From Actinernus sp. WN-2022 (Eukaryota; Cnidaria; Anthozoa; Actiniaria; Actinernidae): DNA of 64,000 bases. Both the position numbers and the translations under genes were made by a program. The stretch's first letter is position 1. The number at the start of each line of letters is the position of its first letter. Location: the NCBI GenBank assembly GCA_030867875.1, contig JAOWCC010000019.1:80752861-80816860 (forward strand), given 5' to 3'. The notes beneath the pieces are model-generated. The model was not told where the DNA came from. It worked only from the letters and a program-made list of their open reading frames with translations, and searched no databases. This document shows positions 46,041-58,534 of this stretch, piece after piece.

Positions 46041-49000
46041 TTAATATAAAAAATATACATGCAAGGCTTTGATCAGGTCTTAGCTCACTAATTCAATTTG
46101 TCAATTTGACTATTAAATTGAAGATCACCTTTGTGTAGTTTTATTTGGTTATGACTTCTTTATATAAACTAAAATGGTTCGTGCTTCCAGTAAACTTTCT
46201 CGACCTGAAAGAAAATGAAAATCTAAAAGTTACTTTATGTTTAATTATCCACCTTCAGGAGGATTTAATGCTACTGAAATATGGCAATATGAGGGAAATG
46301 AAGAATGGTGCAGCAAACAATAATGTTACTGCATGGTCCAGTAACAACCATGCAGCAGTATTGTTTACCAGTTTACTGGCTCCTAATATAATGAAAACCC
46401 TACCTAATTAGTACAACCGTTTATATGCTGCCTTTTTAACAGAGAAGTTTCAGTCTTACAGCCAAATGAATCTGACCACTGGCAGTGTAACCAAGCACCC
46501 CTAATTTTGGGCTTAAGTCTGACAGTGCGGGCAGAAGAACTCAGCCTCAGATCAGGCATGGTAACTACATGTAGTTAGAAAGTAGCAAGGGAGAAAACTA
46601 AATTCAAGTGTATAATTGAGTAAGAAATAACCAGGTCCCGTTTCGACAAATTTGATTTTTTTTGCTACCAACAATTCTTTCCTTTTCAGAGAGGGGTGCT
46701 AGCCAATGTTTTAATGAAATGATTCATTTCAAAACACTAAAATAGGAGTACAAGATTTTTCAACAAATGGCTCGATGTTCACCGCACGATACATGGAAAG
46801 GAAGTAATTTCGTTGAGATGACTGACAACCTTGAACAATTGATTAGTGACATCAGTAGTGAGAAGTGACAAAAGCAAAATTGTATTTACTGTATTTTCGG
46901 AAGCCAAATTCCAATTATTGTACTACTGTGTATAGACTGATCATCTGTGCCTCTGCTAGTGGAATCAAAGAGTGATTTGGGAAAGTTTAATATTATTTTC
47001 AAGTCTTCAAGTATCCAGTTGACTGGCGATGAGGACATTTTGAATCAGTGAATGAAAACAGAACCAAAAATTTTGTCTTAATTAATCCCACTGGAACATT
47101 AGTTTAACTAACAATATAACATTATGTAAAATCCTGGGAACAATAATGCTGTAGATGTCAATCTATGATCATACTAGTTACACTTACATGGAGGTTGCCC
47201 ACAATGCATTGCTGCTATGAGCATGCTCAAATGAACTTTTGCCTACATTGCATTGCTGCAATGAGCATGCGCAGAGGTTACAGTTATCTGATTTGGGTAC
47301 AATGTATGAAAATTACACATTTGATGCAATTTCTAAGTAATTTAAACAGCTTTTAAAGTTTTAATTCCCCTCCGTGACATAATTTTCCCCTCCATGACAC
47401 TTGTTATTATTGAAATAGAACAAAGAAAACTTGCAGTTCAGAATTTTTTCATTTAATATACATGTATACATGTAGTTGTATTGAACTTGAACTCAGAAGT
47501 TTATAATATATTGTGAATTTTGTTTGGACTGTTTTGGAAATATCAAAACTTTTATACCAAATTTTGTCATGGAGGGGAAAGTTCCCTCTTGGACAAACTA
47601 TACATGTAGCAACACCTCCTTAACAGCAACAAAAAATATTTTCTCTATTAGTGCATGTGAAGAACTGTGTGTCCTGATATTTTTTATTTGTTTTTGACAT
47701 AAAGCAAGTAGCTCAGGTTTTTTGTGGTTTTCCCCTCCGTGACAGACAATTTTGTATTTCAGCTAATTAATGATAATTTATGACTATAAGAGTGTGCCGT
47801 CATTTCAAAATCATATTTTTTTATACTTTAGTTATCAAATAATGGAAAATGCAATGATCTTGTAAGTTGTCAGTAATTAAGAATTCAGAGTTCCATGTCC
47901 CAAATACTGTGGAATGGCCCAAGGACAAAAAACCTACAAAGTAAGCAAAGTTTACTTTTGAATGTTCTTTTAATTGTCTTGTTTACAATCTCTTGACAAG
48001 AAATCCTTGCAAACTCATGTGAGCCATTGCCATTTGAAATCGTTCTCAAAGTTGCCTGAAGAATTCTTGCTAATATACTAATTTGAATATAATGTTCTAG
48101 AACTGGAATTTGATTTTCAGCTTCGATAGTTTCTTTCAGTTTTCTTTTCAGTCATCATAACCGACAGAATTTATTTGTCTGTTTTATAAATTACATGTAA
48201 TGAAAATCTGAGTCAAAGAAACAAACACATAGATATCGCTTTTACAAATATTTGAAAAATAACCGAACCGAAAAATAATTCTGTTTCTGATTTTCATGTT
48301 TTCGATTTTCTGTAATTTTACTTCCATTCCATGTTTCGTGTGGCGATCATCAAGCCATCATGTGACTTTAGTTTCCTCCCTTCTCATATTAGAAACTACA
48401 ATGATGTAGTCAGGGAGATTAGGCCGCTAGCATGTGAGGGATCTGAGTCTGAGTTTCTCTGCCCGTGCAGAGTCTAAGCGTGAGATTAGGGTGTTAGGAG
48501 ATTCATTCGGCCAAAAGACTGAAGCTAATTCTCAAGCAAAAAATCTAGCAGGGGTTGGGCTCACATCAAATATGTAAAGCCCCCATCACATGACTTTTGT
48601 AAATAGTTTTGAAAGGAAATCATGCAGGGACCCTTAAGCTTACAGGTCATAATTATGATAATACCATGATCGCCTCGGATTCCTTCGTTTGTTCACACAC
48701 ATTTAATCTCTAAATTCCCTGGCTCATTACAAATGCAAGGAAAATTTAGAAATATGCATTGTCTTCAACAAGAACAATGCATATTTCTAATTTTCGCTTG
48801 CATCGTAAAGAGGGAAAACTAGAAGACAATGCAGGCTGGACATGAGAGGGTGAAAAGCATCAACTCTTGCTCCCCTCTGGCACGACTTAAGCCCTGTGCT
48901 CCCGGTTGAAAAAATTGAACCCAAACTGACCCGACTTCATCATAACCTTCAACGTACATGTAATTAATCCATGTGGGATCACGTATTTCAATCTGCACAT

Positions 49001-51059
49001 TCTTCTCTTATTTCTCAAACCCGCTTCTTCCATGTGGTATACTTAAAACCATATATGCATGATCTTTAAATATTTAGTCAAACACATAATTACATTGTGT
49101 TTTACTGCTATTCTTCTCAAAAACAACACAGGTCATTCAATCAAGCAGTAAAACATTTTCGAAAGCAACTCAACTATGACATCTTTAGTTTAGGCAGAGA
49201 AAACTAAACTTCTCACAGATTTGTTCTGTTCCTCGGCGATCAGAGTATTACAAAGTTATACCATGACAATTCGGAAAATTAGTGATAAAATTTCCCCTCA
49301 AGCCTCAGGAGAGTTTGTAAAAGTCCCTTGGCTGAAGCGGCCTCGGGACTTCAACAAACTCTCCCTTGGCTTGCAGGGAAATTGTATCACTAATTTCCCT
49401 CTTGTCATGGTATTACTGTACTTATAATAAACCAGTAGCTACAATGTATTTAAAATTATAAAGTCATGCAAGTGTAACCTGAGAACCACATACATGTACA
49501 CTTCTATTATTTTTATTAATAATAATAACTAAATTGATGCCCGACTTCTAAACCTTTATTTGGGCTACCGGTTAATGCAGAATACCCTGCCACTGCAGGT
49601 TCATTAATAATGCATGTTCTCAAACCTCATACAAACCTTCTAAAAACTTCCCCCAAAAAATCAAAAACCCTAACCACCACAAATTAAAATCATTCATGAA
49701 TAGAATGAGTCTATAAATACACCAGAGCTAGCTATAATGGAGAAATTTTGCACAGTTTAGAAGGGGTGCCAGGGTATTCTGCAGTGAACTAGGAGACCAT
49801 ATACAATGTGCATGTACTTTCCTTACCATTGAAAACTTGAACGAGCTGCATGTGACCAGACTTTGGCCTGATGAGTGATGTAATATTTGACTTGATCATG
49901 AACTCAAGGCACTTTTAGTTGACCACAGGACTGACAGCTCTATCTAGAAGCTCTGTTTATTTATACAATACAAAAGCTTTTGGTGAGCAACTAAAGGCCT
50001 GGGAAGAAATATAATAAGAAATACAACTGGAGCTTTCTTAATATTTATAAAGCAGCTTCGATATTTTAACACGCATGCACTGATGCAGTCAGTACGTGCC
50101 ATGCAGTCACTCGAGGAGCATTCTGACAGTCCCATTTTCTGATCTAAAGAATCGTTCGTAATTAAGATTACAAACCGGCTATTTCTTCGACAGAATGAGA
50201 AGAATTAGCGAACTGATGAACTGAATTACAATGAAAGCTTTGTGAGATTGTACACGACATGAACTAGACACGTTGCAGTATGAATGCTTACCTTCGGCTT
50301 CGGCCTTCCCGGCGGTTCTTCACCGATTTATCCACAAATTAGTTTATGTCTCTCAGTAGCAGCAGTTACTCTAGTCTTTCTAGCAATAGAATCTAGTTAT
50401 AAATGCTGATTTGAAGGTATGAAGGCTGATTTGTTGGTCTTCTCGCTAGCTCTATCTGTTCACATCCACACGAACTGTGAAACCGACAATAATTTTGAAA
50501 TACAAGTTTTAGCCAATCAGGAATCAAGTCACTATCCGGGACTTCAAATATCGATCAATTGTTCGAGCACAGGAAGCCCAAGCTCTTTTTAGTCTGACAG
50601 GCACCCAAATTCGCTGAAACTGCATACAGACGCAGCCAAGAGACAGATAGACGTCAGGTAAGTTTTATTCATTTTATTACAGTATGTTTATCGAAAAGCT
50701 AGATTAAAAAATTCCCATACAAACTTATAAAATAGCCATAAACAGTGCTTGGGCTACCTGTGATTCGGATGGCGAGGCTAATGAAACTGATTTGATTGTA
50801 CTCTACAGTTTATTTATCTAATTTTAATAATAACAAACGTAACCCACCAAAATATGCGAAGAAGCATTAGGACGCACATTTTCCCAGTGGCTTTCCAGTA
50901 CTTTTGAACGGTCACGCAATATTTGCATGATGTATTTTGTGCATGTATTTATTTAATGTACTGTTTAAGCGCCGATCAAACGAGTATGTGAGCGCATGGG
51001 AACATGAGAGTTTAAAAAAACATTTTATTGATATTTTAATGATACATTGGTATATTTGT
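46041..51059. other. Interior of giant copy 2, second part; no gene seen
   Basis: Matches 27066-33290 minus the copy-1 insertions. About 47695-47870 is an extra segment with TTTTCCCCTCCGTGACAG, related to the hairpin end at 28407. Single unit at 48298 of the sequence duplicated at 29462. Confidence 0.7.
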
Positions 51060-51765
51060 CCCTGTGTCCCCCCCCCCCCCCCCCCGAGAGTTGCTCAAGA
51101 ACATGAGAGTTGCTCAATTACGCTCTCGCTTGACCGCCAACTCTCGCCAAATTTGAACCTGAGAATTGACAATCGCGAGTTACGTCAACTTCTTGTGACC
51201 CTCGTCATCCTCAATTTACCGAGTTGTGAAGGCATTTCAATTAGCCGCAATGCACGACGGTGTTCCCTCGTGGCTTTGGATCCCTGCATGTAGCTGGCCT
51301 CCCATGCAGGCGGATGAAGGCACCGCGAGTTCCGTTGGAAAATGAAGTCTGCATGGTTATACCGGCGCCTCGACATCCGCTTGGTATCAGACAAAAGTAT
51401 AAACGTACAAGTCGGTATATCATGCGCCGTGGTCTAGAGGATTTTTCTTCGCTGTTTTGACTTGTTTCAAAATCTTAAAATGTTTCAAACATATAATATA
51501 CCAAACAAAGCGATTTTCAATTTTCTACGCAGTTATTAGCATATCAGTCCGTGATCTAAGTTTGGGTTGAAAAAAAATTGCGCTTACGCTGGATCGGACA
51601 GCATTAAATATATTTCCCATGTGCCTTAGTGAGCTCTTAAAGCATAGTCCATGCAGTCTTATTAATCTAAACAATGAATGTGATACACATATTCCTGTTA
51701 ATTTGCCTTATTTTTGCTCATACAAATTCCATCTACTGCCCATATCCTTGCCATATCATGGGGAT
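51060..51765. other. Segment present only in giant copy 2
   Basis: Starts in a C-run (about 51068-51085) and ends where TGTCAGCTATTATC resumes the shared sequence. Copy 1 joins across with a few bases of overlap (GTGTC), so a deletion in copy 1 is as likely as an insertion here. No gene recognised. Confidence 0.6.
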
Positions 51766-52720
51766 CGTGTCAGCTATTATCTTCTCTGCCCATATAACTC
51801 CCATACATGCATATGGGTTTAATATGGGATCAGTCATACGAGCAATGAAACATTTGTCCATGCATCCCCCATATGTTTCCCACGTGTATCCCAGATGCTG
51901 GGAAAGGTATGGGTTCATGTCTGTGTGGTCTCTGTGTCTTCATTCTGCCCATCCAAATCCCATCTACTGCCCATATCTTTGCCATATCATGGGGGTCGTA
52001 TGGGTTGTTACAGTCTCTGCCCATATAATTCCCATGTATATGGGTTTCATATGGGATCTACGCGAATAAAGAACCATTTTAGCCCATGCATCCCCCATAT
52101 ACTTCCCATGTATTTACCAGATGATGGAAATAGTATGGGCCTCTATCTATGTGTGCCATGTTTCGCCCATACAAATTCTACCTTGTACCCATATCTGTGC
52201 CATATCATAGGAACCGTATGGGTTGTTACAGTCTCTGCCCATATAATTCCCATGTATATGGGTTTCATATGGGATCTACGCGAATAAAGAACCATTTTAG
52301 CCCATGCATCCCCCATATACTTCCCATGTATTTACCAGATGATGGGAATAGTATGGGCCTCTACCTATGCGTGCCATGTTTCGCCCATACAAATTCCACT
52401 TTGTACCCATATCTGTGCCATATCATGGGAACCGTATGGCTATTGTCCTGTCTGCCCATACAGTTCCCATACATATGGGTTTCATATGGGATCTGTTTCC
52501 CATATGCTTTCCATATATGGGTTTCATATGGGATGTGCTGCCCATGTATTTTCCATATGATATCATTTTAAACCCTTACTTTTCCCATATATGGTTTCTG
52601 AATGGTAGGTAAACCCATATTTATCCCATGTAACAAAAACTCAAACCCATATAGTTCCCATACCAGACCCATGTACATCCCATGTCAGACCCATATGAAT
52701 CCCATATGTTTGGTTTGGTA
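51720..52720. repeat. Right subterminal array, giant copy 2
   Basis: Same ~218-bp units as 33293-34240 with few differences, ending in CCCATATGTTTGGTTTGGTA at the right TIR. Confidence 0.88.
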
Positions 52721-52724
52721 AGGG

Positions 52725-53165
52725 TATTTATCAGAATTATTTACAAGTCGATCAATGTCCACACACTACGTTTTAACTTGAAGTGTTAGTCAGAATAACT
52801 TCTATACCATGCAGTTACATGCAGTGGTGCCCTACTGTGGAACCAATTACCTAAGGCCCTTAAAGACTCTGTTTCCTTAGACGCTTTTTAAGCATCTCTT
52901 AGTAAAAAATAACTTTTATTTTCAATTCTATTATCATATTTAAGGAAATTCGATCATACATATATTTTACTATGACCATTAGCATTAAAAAAGTACTTAT
53001 TGTAAAATAATTATCCTAGAATATTTTATCATGTTTTTATTACACCTATATAATTAGTGGTATTTAGTTACTAGATATTTAGTTTAGTGTATCTATCACG
53101 GCTATCTGAAAAGCAGCTACACTGATGTATATTACCGTAATTAAATAAAGATGTATTATTATTAT
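52725..53165 (+). pseudogene. LINE-D 3' end
   Basis: Continues LINE-D (LSELFTSRS, later CSGALLWNQLPKALKDSVS). Then a 3' UTR with AATAAA near 53146 and a short ATT-repeat tail to about 53165. Confidence 0.82.
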
Positions 53166-53303
53166 AACTACCAGAATCCTTTTCGAATAATGACAAGACT
53201 AAATTAGAGGAACAAAATAATCCGCGCAAAGAATTATGGTAGTAGTGACGTAATAGTGCAAATGGCCTATTGTTTTCAATACTGATGCGAGGTAGAGCTC
53301 CTT

Positions 53304-54175
53304 TACCCTGGGTACCAGAGGTTCTACTGTCTCCATTCGCTAAAGTTAGGCGCCGAGGAGCGAAGCGGCGAGAGTCGAGGAGCGAAGCGACTAGAACCTC
53401 TGGTGGCACGGATAGCCAATCTCACTTCCATGTTCGAATTTGGTACAGAATTTGTACCAGGCTTATTATTGGTTAGTTATAATTAGGAATGATATCCGCC
53501 GATATGATTGGCTAGATAACTTAGCGAACGAAAAACCGGTTTTGGATTTACATTTAATCAAGATGACGACAGAAGACTCCATGCAAAAGTATTTCTCTGA
53601 AGCAGTTTCTGTAACATTCAAAGTCACTTTTCCCAGAGATCGAAAATCTCAAACCTCAACAAGATGAGTCAATTTTGAAATTCATGCAGAAGATGTTTTT
53701 GCTGTGCTGCTTACTGGTTGGGGAAAGTCTTTGGTGTTTGAAATGATTCCCGCGTAGCGTTCGATTCGTGGTCTGCATTGTCCTCAGAAAGCCAGAAAGC
53801 CACTGTTATAGTTGCGTGTCCTTTAAATTCACTTGTGGAATCACACATTAGAGAGCTGGAGAGTCGAGGAATCAAGGCATGTTCGCTATAAAGCAGGTTT
53901 CAGTCCAGGTTTCAGTGGAGTCTTTTGCATTATCTGAATTTCGAACACAGAAGTAGTCGGCACGTGTAGCGCAAATCAGTGGTGCGGAAAAGTGTAAACA
54001 TGTATTTGACAGCTAACAGACGTCATGACTGCAAAACCGGTTATTCGAGAAATGTGATACTAGTTCGAACATGGAAGTGAGATTGGCTATCCGTGCCACC
54101 AGAGGTTCTCGTCGCTTCGCTCCTCGGCGCCTAACTTTCGCGAATGGGACAGTAGAACCTCTGGTACCCAGGGTA
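53304..54175. mobile_element. TIR element with RecQ-like fragment, 9-bp target duplication
   Basis: Inverted ends of about 130 bp start TACCCTGGGTACCAGAGGTT and include GGCGCCGAGGAGCGAAGCG and CACGGATAGCCAATCTCACT. GAGCTCCTT flanks both ends (53295-53303, 54176-54184). Interior carries helicase remnants. An internally deleted copy of a larger DNA transposon. Confidence 0.85.
53560..53890 (+). pseudogene. RecQ-like helicase fragment
   Basis: DVFAVLLTGWGKSLVFEMIP at about 53692-53751 is the Walker A region of RecQ-type SF2 helicases (usual form TGYGKS). After a break, TVIVACPLNSLVESHIREL and ESRGIKACSL follow (about 53800-53885), matching the segment after motif Ia. Stops and gaps make it non-functional. 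The helicase core beyond this is missing. Confidence 0.8.
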
Positions 54176-54184
54176 GAGCTCCTT

Positions 54185-54910
54185 AGAATCCCAATAGAAG
54201 AAGTGGTTTATGCTGTACGGTCAAGGCATGCCTATTTTAAATATTTAGTGATCTATACCCATGCTAAGACCTCCATATGGATGGTAGAATTCATCAGAAT
54301 CAACATAGAAGAAGTGGTTTATGCTGTACGGTGAAAACGTGGCTGTTTTTTTAATTAGGTATTTAGTGATCGATACCCATGATCCCTTTCGTCCTTGTCG
54401 TGTACACTTACGTATACGGTTTTTATCTGACATTTTTTTAAATAGCTGTAAATCACATGCATACAGATTTCGGCTTGTGTGAATTGCGCAAAAGATAGCA
54501 TGCTCATACTCTCTACGAGACGTTCAAGTTTCAATGCGCAAAGATTCCGAAATGTTGGCGAAAATAATACTGTTCAATATGTTCCGTTTCTGTCAGTCGA
54601 ATTATACTTTGTAACTAAAACCTTCGACAGCTAGTCTACTTCCTGTGTGTTTTGCCAGCCTGACTCATTGATGTAACGTGGTCGTGACTTGCAGGCTGGC
54701 CAGTCGGTATGTGAACGGACATGCACAAGAGTGACAAGAGCGTAGTACTACAATGTATGTAGACTAACTAGAGAAGACACTGTATGGATTAGCATATTAA
54801 ACTGCTTATGGCTTCGAAACACTAGTACAATACGCTAAAATGTTATGCGATTCGTCGTAAAGGTCACTGGGTCGTCTACTCAAAAGATAACATAAGATTA
54901 GTATAGTCGT
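54185..54910. other. No gene seen
   Basis: Contains two near-repeats around AATAGAAGAAGTGGTTTATG (54190 and 54306). Downstream of the IFI44-like gene; no clear poly(A) signal spotted. Confidence 0.45.
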
Positions 54911-54915
54911 GCACT

Positions 54916-56142
54916 CTAGTTCTCCGCGGCCTGTCTGTCAGGGCGGCTGTCCTGTTTCTCCTCAAGGTACCCCTGTGCGGCATACAGCATGTGCCTAACA
55001 GCATACAGAAGCAGGATGTCCTTGGCAGCGTTAAATTCTACTTCATCGCAGTAGTTCTTGATGGGAAAGATGTGGTTCTTAGAGAGATCGTACAATTTTT
55101 TGCTTGTGTTTTCCACCGCTTCGAGGACAGCAGTGCTTCTATAGACCATAGTGACGTCATCCTTGACATGAGGACACAGATCGTCGATCTTGGTCAACAG
55201 GATGAAAAAGGGAATACCTAATTGAAAAAGTATATAAGGAAGAGTTTGGCTAAGATATATTGGTTTATTTATTCAGGCTAATAATACGGACACTCAGTTT
55301 CAATATTCTATTCGTCCCGTTAGTCTAGCATTTAACATATTACACGTAGCTGGTCATCTTCCAATGTTGGACCAATCTATGACCTATACATACCTCGTGA
55401 CAAAAGGCCTTCTCTTACAAGCTAATAATACGGACACTCAGTTTCAATATCCTACTCGTCCCGTTAGTCTAGCATTTAACATATTACACGTAGCTGGTCA
55501 TCTTCCAATGTTGGACCAATCTATGATCTATACATACCTCGTGACAAAAGGCCTTCTCTTACAAGCTTATTATACGGACACTCAGTTTCAATATTCTACT
55601 CGTCCCGTTAGTATAGCATTTAACATATTACATGTAGCGGCATGGTCATCTTCCAATGTTGGACCAATCTATGATCTATACATACCTCGTGACAAAAGGC
55701 CTTCTCTTACAAGCTAATGATACGGACACTCAGTTTCAATATTCTACTCGTCCCGTTAGTCTAGCATTTAACATATTACATGTAGCTGGTCATCTTCCAA
55801 TGTTGGACCAACCTATGATCTATACATACCTCGTGACAAAAGGCCTCCTCTTACAAGCTAATGATACGGACACTCAGTTTCAATATTCTACTCGTGCCGT
55901 TAGTCTAGCATTTAACATATTACATGTAGCTGGTCATCTTCCAATGTTGGGCCAATCTATGACCTATACGTACCTCGTGACAAAAGGCCTTCTCTTACAA
56001 GCTGTAGCTTTTCCCAGATCCCTTCTTTCATGTTCTTGTAGATCGCAGCATCTATGACGATGGCGACGCAGTGTGCTTTGTTTGCAAGCGTTGGGTTGGA
56101 ATTAAGATCAGGAGATTCAGGGTGGAGGTCACTCTCTGTAAA
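54916..56142 (-). CDS. IFI44-like GTPase, last two exons
   Basis: Exon 55974-56142 (start approximate; acceptor at a TTGATCAG) encodes ESPDLNSNPTLANKAHCVAI and IWEKLQLVREGLLSRG. The GTACGT donor at 55973 joins in phase to exon 54916-55217 after a TTTTTCAATTAG acceptor, giving SRG-IPFFILLTKIDDLCP. TKID is the G4 guanine-specificity motif. The C-terminus HIFPIKNYCDEVE and DILLLYAVRHMLYAAQGYL matches the end of IFI44/IFI44L proteins, large GTPase-like proteins linked to innate immunity in vertebrates and expanded in many invertebrates. Upstream exons, including the P-loop, are not visible; a LINE remnant starts about 56185, so the gene may be truncated or the rest lies beyond a long intron. The stop is at 54916. 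Confidence 0.8.
55275..56003. repeat. 144-bp minisatellite containing the exon end and splice donor
   Basis: Five units (TACCTCGTGACAAAAGGCC at 55391, 55535, 55683, 55827, 55971; spacings 144, 148, 144, 144). Read on the minus strand, each unit contains the last ~30 exonic bases (CTTGTAAGAGAAGGCC to CACGAG) followed by a donor: GTATGT in the four intronic copies, GTACGT in the exon copy. The remainder is intron. It fills almost the whole 756-bp intron. Confidence 0.9.
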
Positions 56143-56184
56143 CTGATCAAGATCGAAACATATTACAAATTCAAAGTATAAGGA

Positions 56185-57300
56185 AACAGTGCGAAAACTG
56201 CATTTGATAAGCTCATGCAAACTAATATTGTAGCACGTTATGTTACTGCAAAATTTCCAATGAGGTATCAGTTGGCTAAACTCAAGGCCTACGGATTTAG
56301 TCAATCAGCCGGCCTTGATTTGATGAAACCCTACCTGTACGAACGACACCAACAAGTGAAAAGCAACGGAGTTTGCTCTGAATGGAGAACCGTAAGAGTT
56401 GGTATTCCATAGGATCCCTGATAGGCGCCCTACTGTTTAATATATTTATTAACGATATAAATTACTTCATTTCGAATGTGTCGTTACGATTATACGCTGA
56501 TGACACTGACGACAGAGTACTTTGCTGACCACTCTATGCTGTTGGAGTTCACGATAAATAATGAGATGAGCACCTTTGCAGAATGCCGGGTTTGCATCGC
56601 ACTATTTAACAATAAATGCATTCAAAACAAGCTCTTACAACACGACCTTTTACTTATGAATATAACTTCAAGTTAAATGATGCTTTGATTGAGATGATGA
56701 TGCTTTGATTGAGATGAAGGATGAAAATCCTTGGACTATCCATTCACCCGATGCCGACATATAAGGACCACATCAAGGAGCAGCTAAAAAGGGCTTATAT
56801 ATGCAAAACCTGGAGCGCTTCGTAGAATTAGACGACTTGATCCACAATCCGTAATGATACGGCCGCTCTACAAAGCGTTTGTCCTCCCACACTTAGAATG
56901 TTGCACTCCTGCAAAGACACAATCTAATAAGCTGGAGAATGCCAATTTTTATATTATTAGAACAATGTTAGGACTAGCTAAATCAAACACTTACGAAAGT
57001 GCCCTACAATTAGATAAAAACGAACACTTCAGCACCGAAGATATTTTCAATTATTATCAGTATTTTTTAAATGTTTGATAGAGCAAGGACATCAAATATT
57101 CAGAGGTTTTTTTAAACCACGTTTATCTCACTACAATTTACGTGGCTCGGGTACAAAACTGGAACAATTTCGGTTTAATTCGAACTGTGGAATAATCTAC
57201 CGGCTAAAGTACGCGCAGCTCCTAAGACAAAGACATTTAAAAAATGCTTAATAAAGTGGAGCTTTAACCCACAATACATAAAATAATATCTAACTTTTGA
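56185..57300 (+). pseudogene. LINE-E reverse transcriptase relic
   Basis: FDKLMQTNIVARY, RYQLAKLKAYGFSQSAG, then after a shift GSLIGALLFNIFINDIN and LRLYADDT. Later GLSIHPMPTYKDHI, and ELWNNLPAKVRAAPKTKTF near 57200. Several frameshifts and stops. It abuts the IFI44-like exon. Confidence 0.82.
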
Positions 57301-58117
57301 ACTGTAATTTAGCAGCATATGTATAGTAATATGCTAAAATACACCCGACTGTAGAGACATTGTTGTTGGATACGTATGCAGGGTGTATACATATCCATTG
57401 CTTTTGTATATTCTGTATGTGCGTCTTGGAGCGGTGTTCTCGAATGTAATTAGCGCATATAGATTAAACTGGTGTGGTATTTTTATAGTAGATTTATTAT
57501 AACCGTAAACGAGTGTATATGATATTTGTAACTGTAGGGTATTTTTATATAGTAGATTTCTCGTATTTGTTTTTATATATTAGGTGTAATGTTAACTATT
57601 GGCTGACGAGGTAATTCCACGTTAAATTGCACGAGATCAAGAAAACCGATATCGCCCGAGTCGCTTTGACGAGGGCGATATCGGTTTTTCGAGTGCCATT
57701 TAACGTGGAATTACCGAGTCAGGCATGTGATTTTCCTTGAATCGCATATTCCGATGAATTACTTGAAGATTTAGTACTAAGTTATAAATAGCGCGCGTAG
57801 CTACAGTGGTATATTTTATAATAGATTTATCATAATTAACAATTAGACCCGCAGCCCGAATGGGCTACGAGTCAATAGCCCATGAGGCGCAGCCGAACTG
57901 ATGGGCTATTTATCTCGTAGCCCATGAGGGCGAGAGGTCTAATGGTTTTTGCATAAACTAACTAGTCGGACAGTAGAAAATAATAGAAAGAAACAAATAG
58001 AAGTTGAAAAACTGTTATTATTTCGTGAAAATGCGTGCGGTTTTTCTCTACCATCACAAATAGACCTATAGTAGGGTATCCAATCAGAATGCAGGATTTG
58101 TAATAGTCCACAAGTTG
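57301..58117. other. No gene; two long palindromes
   Basis: 57606-57722: arms GGTAATTCCACGTTAAAT and ATTTAACGTGGAATTACC with GATATCGCCC / GGGCGATATC inside. 57842-57945: arms ATTAGACCCGC and AGAGGTCTAAT with repeated AGCCCAT/ATGGGCT. Both look like foldback MITEs. Confidence 0.7.
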
Positions 58118-58534
58118 GTTTGTACTCATTCTCGTTCCCAGTGCCTCCTCAACTAACTGAAAAATCAGAGGCTCTGGTAAGACACGGAACAGGCTCTAAT
58201 TTGATTGGCTAGCCAAATCGGCTGCGCGATGAAGAAAACATTGAACAGGTGCTGCGCACAGCGCTTTTCTTCCGGTTCACTTAGTGGATAAATCACTTCC
58301 GTTGTAAACATAACAAGTAAAATAAGGCATTGTTTGAGGTGTTCTTTCAATAAAAGTAAAATAATCAAAAGAATAAACATTCATATGTGAAAATAATAAA
58401 GAATGAAGTGATGTGCCTTTTAAAAGAACATGATTAAACAGATTAATTAATTAATAAACATTCATATATGTAATGTATGGTGGCAAAAGCCGAAAGGTAA
58501 TTAAAATCTCCCTTCGATCGACTATAACCCAATA

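Larger units (their letters stand above)
41480..52724. mobile_element. Giant array-ended TIR element, copy 2 (11,245 bp)
   Basis: Ends CCCTTACCAACATG and TTTGGTAAGGG (inverted CCCTTACCAA). TA lies on both sides (41478-41479, 52725-52726). Removing the element and one TA restores a continuous LINE-D reading frame (HGLCPDY then LSELFTSRS), so the boundaries and TA duplication are exact. Same left subterminal region, one 22-bp array, same interior and same right 218-bp array as copy 1. Unique to it: 44316-46036 and 51060-51765. No transposase seen. Confidence 0.92.
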
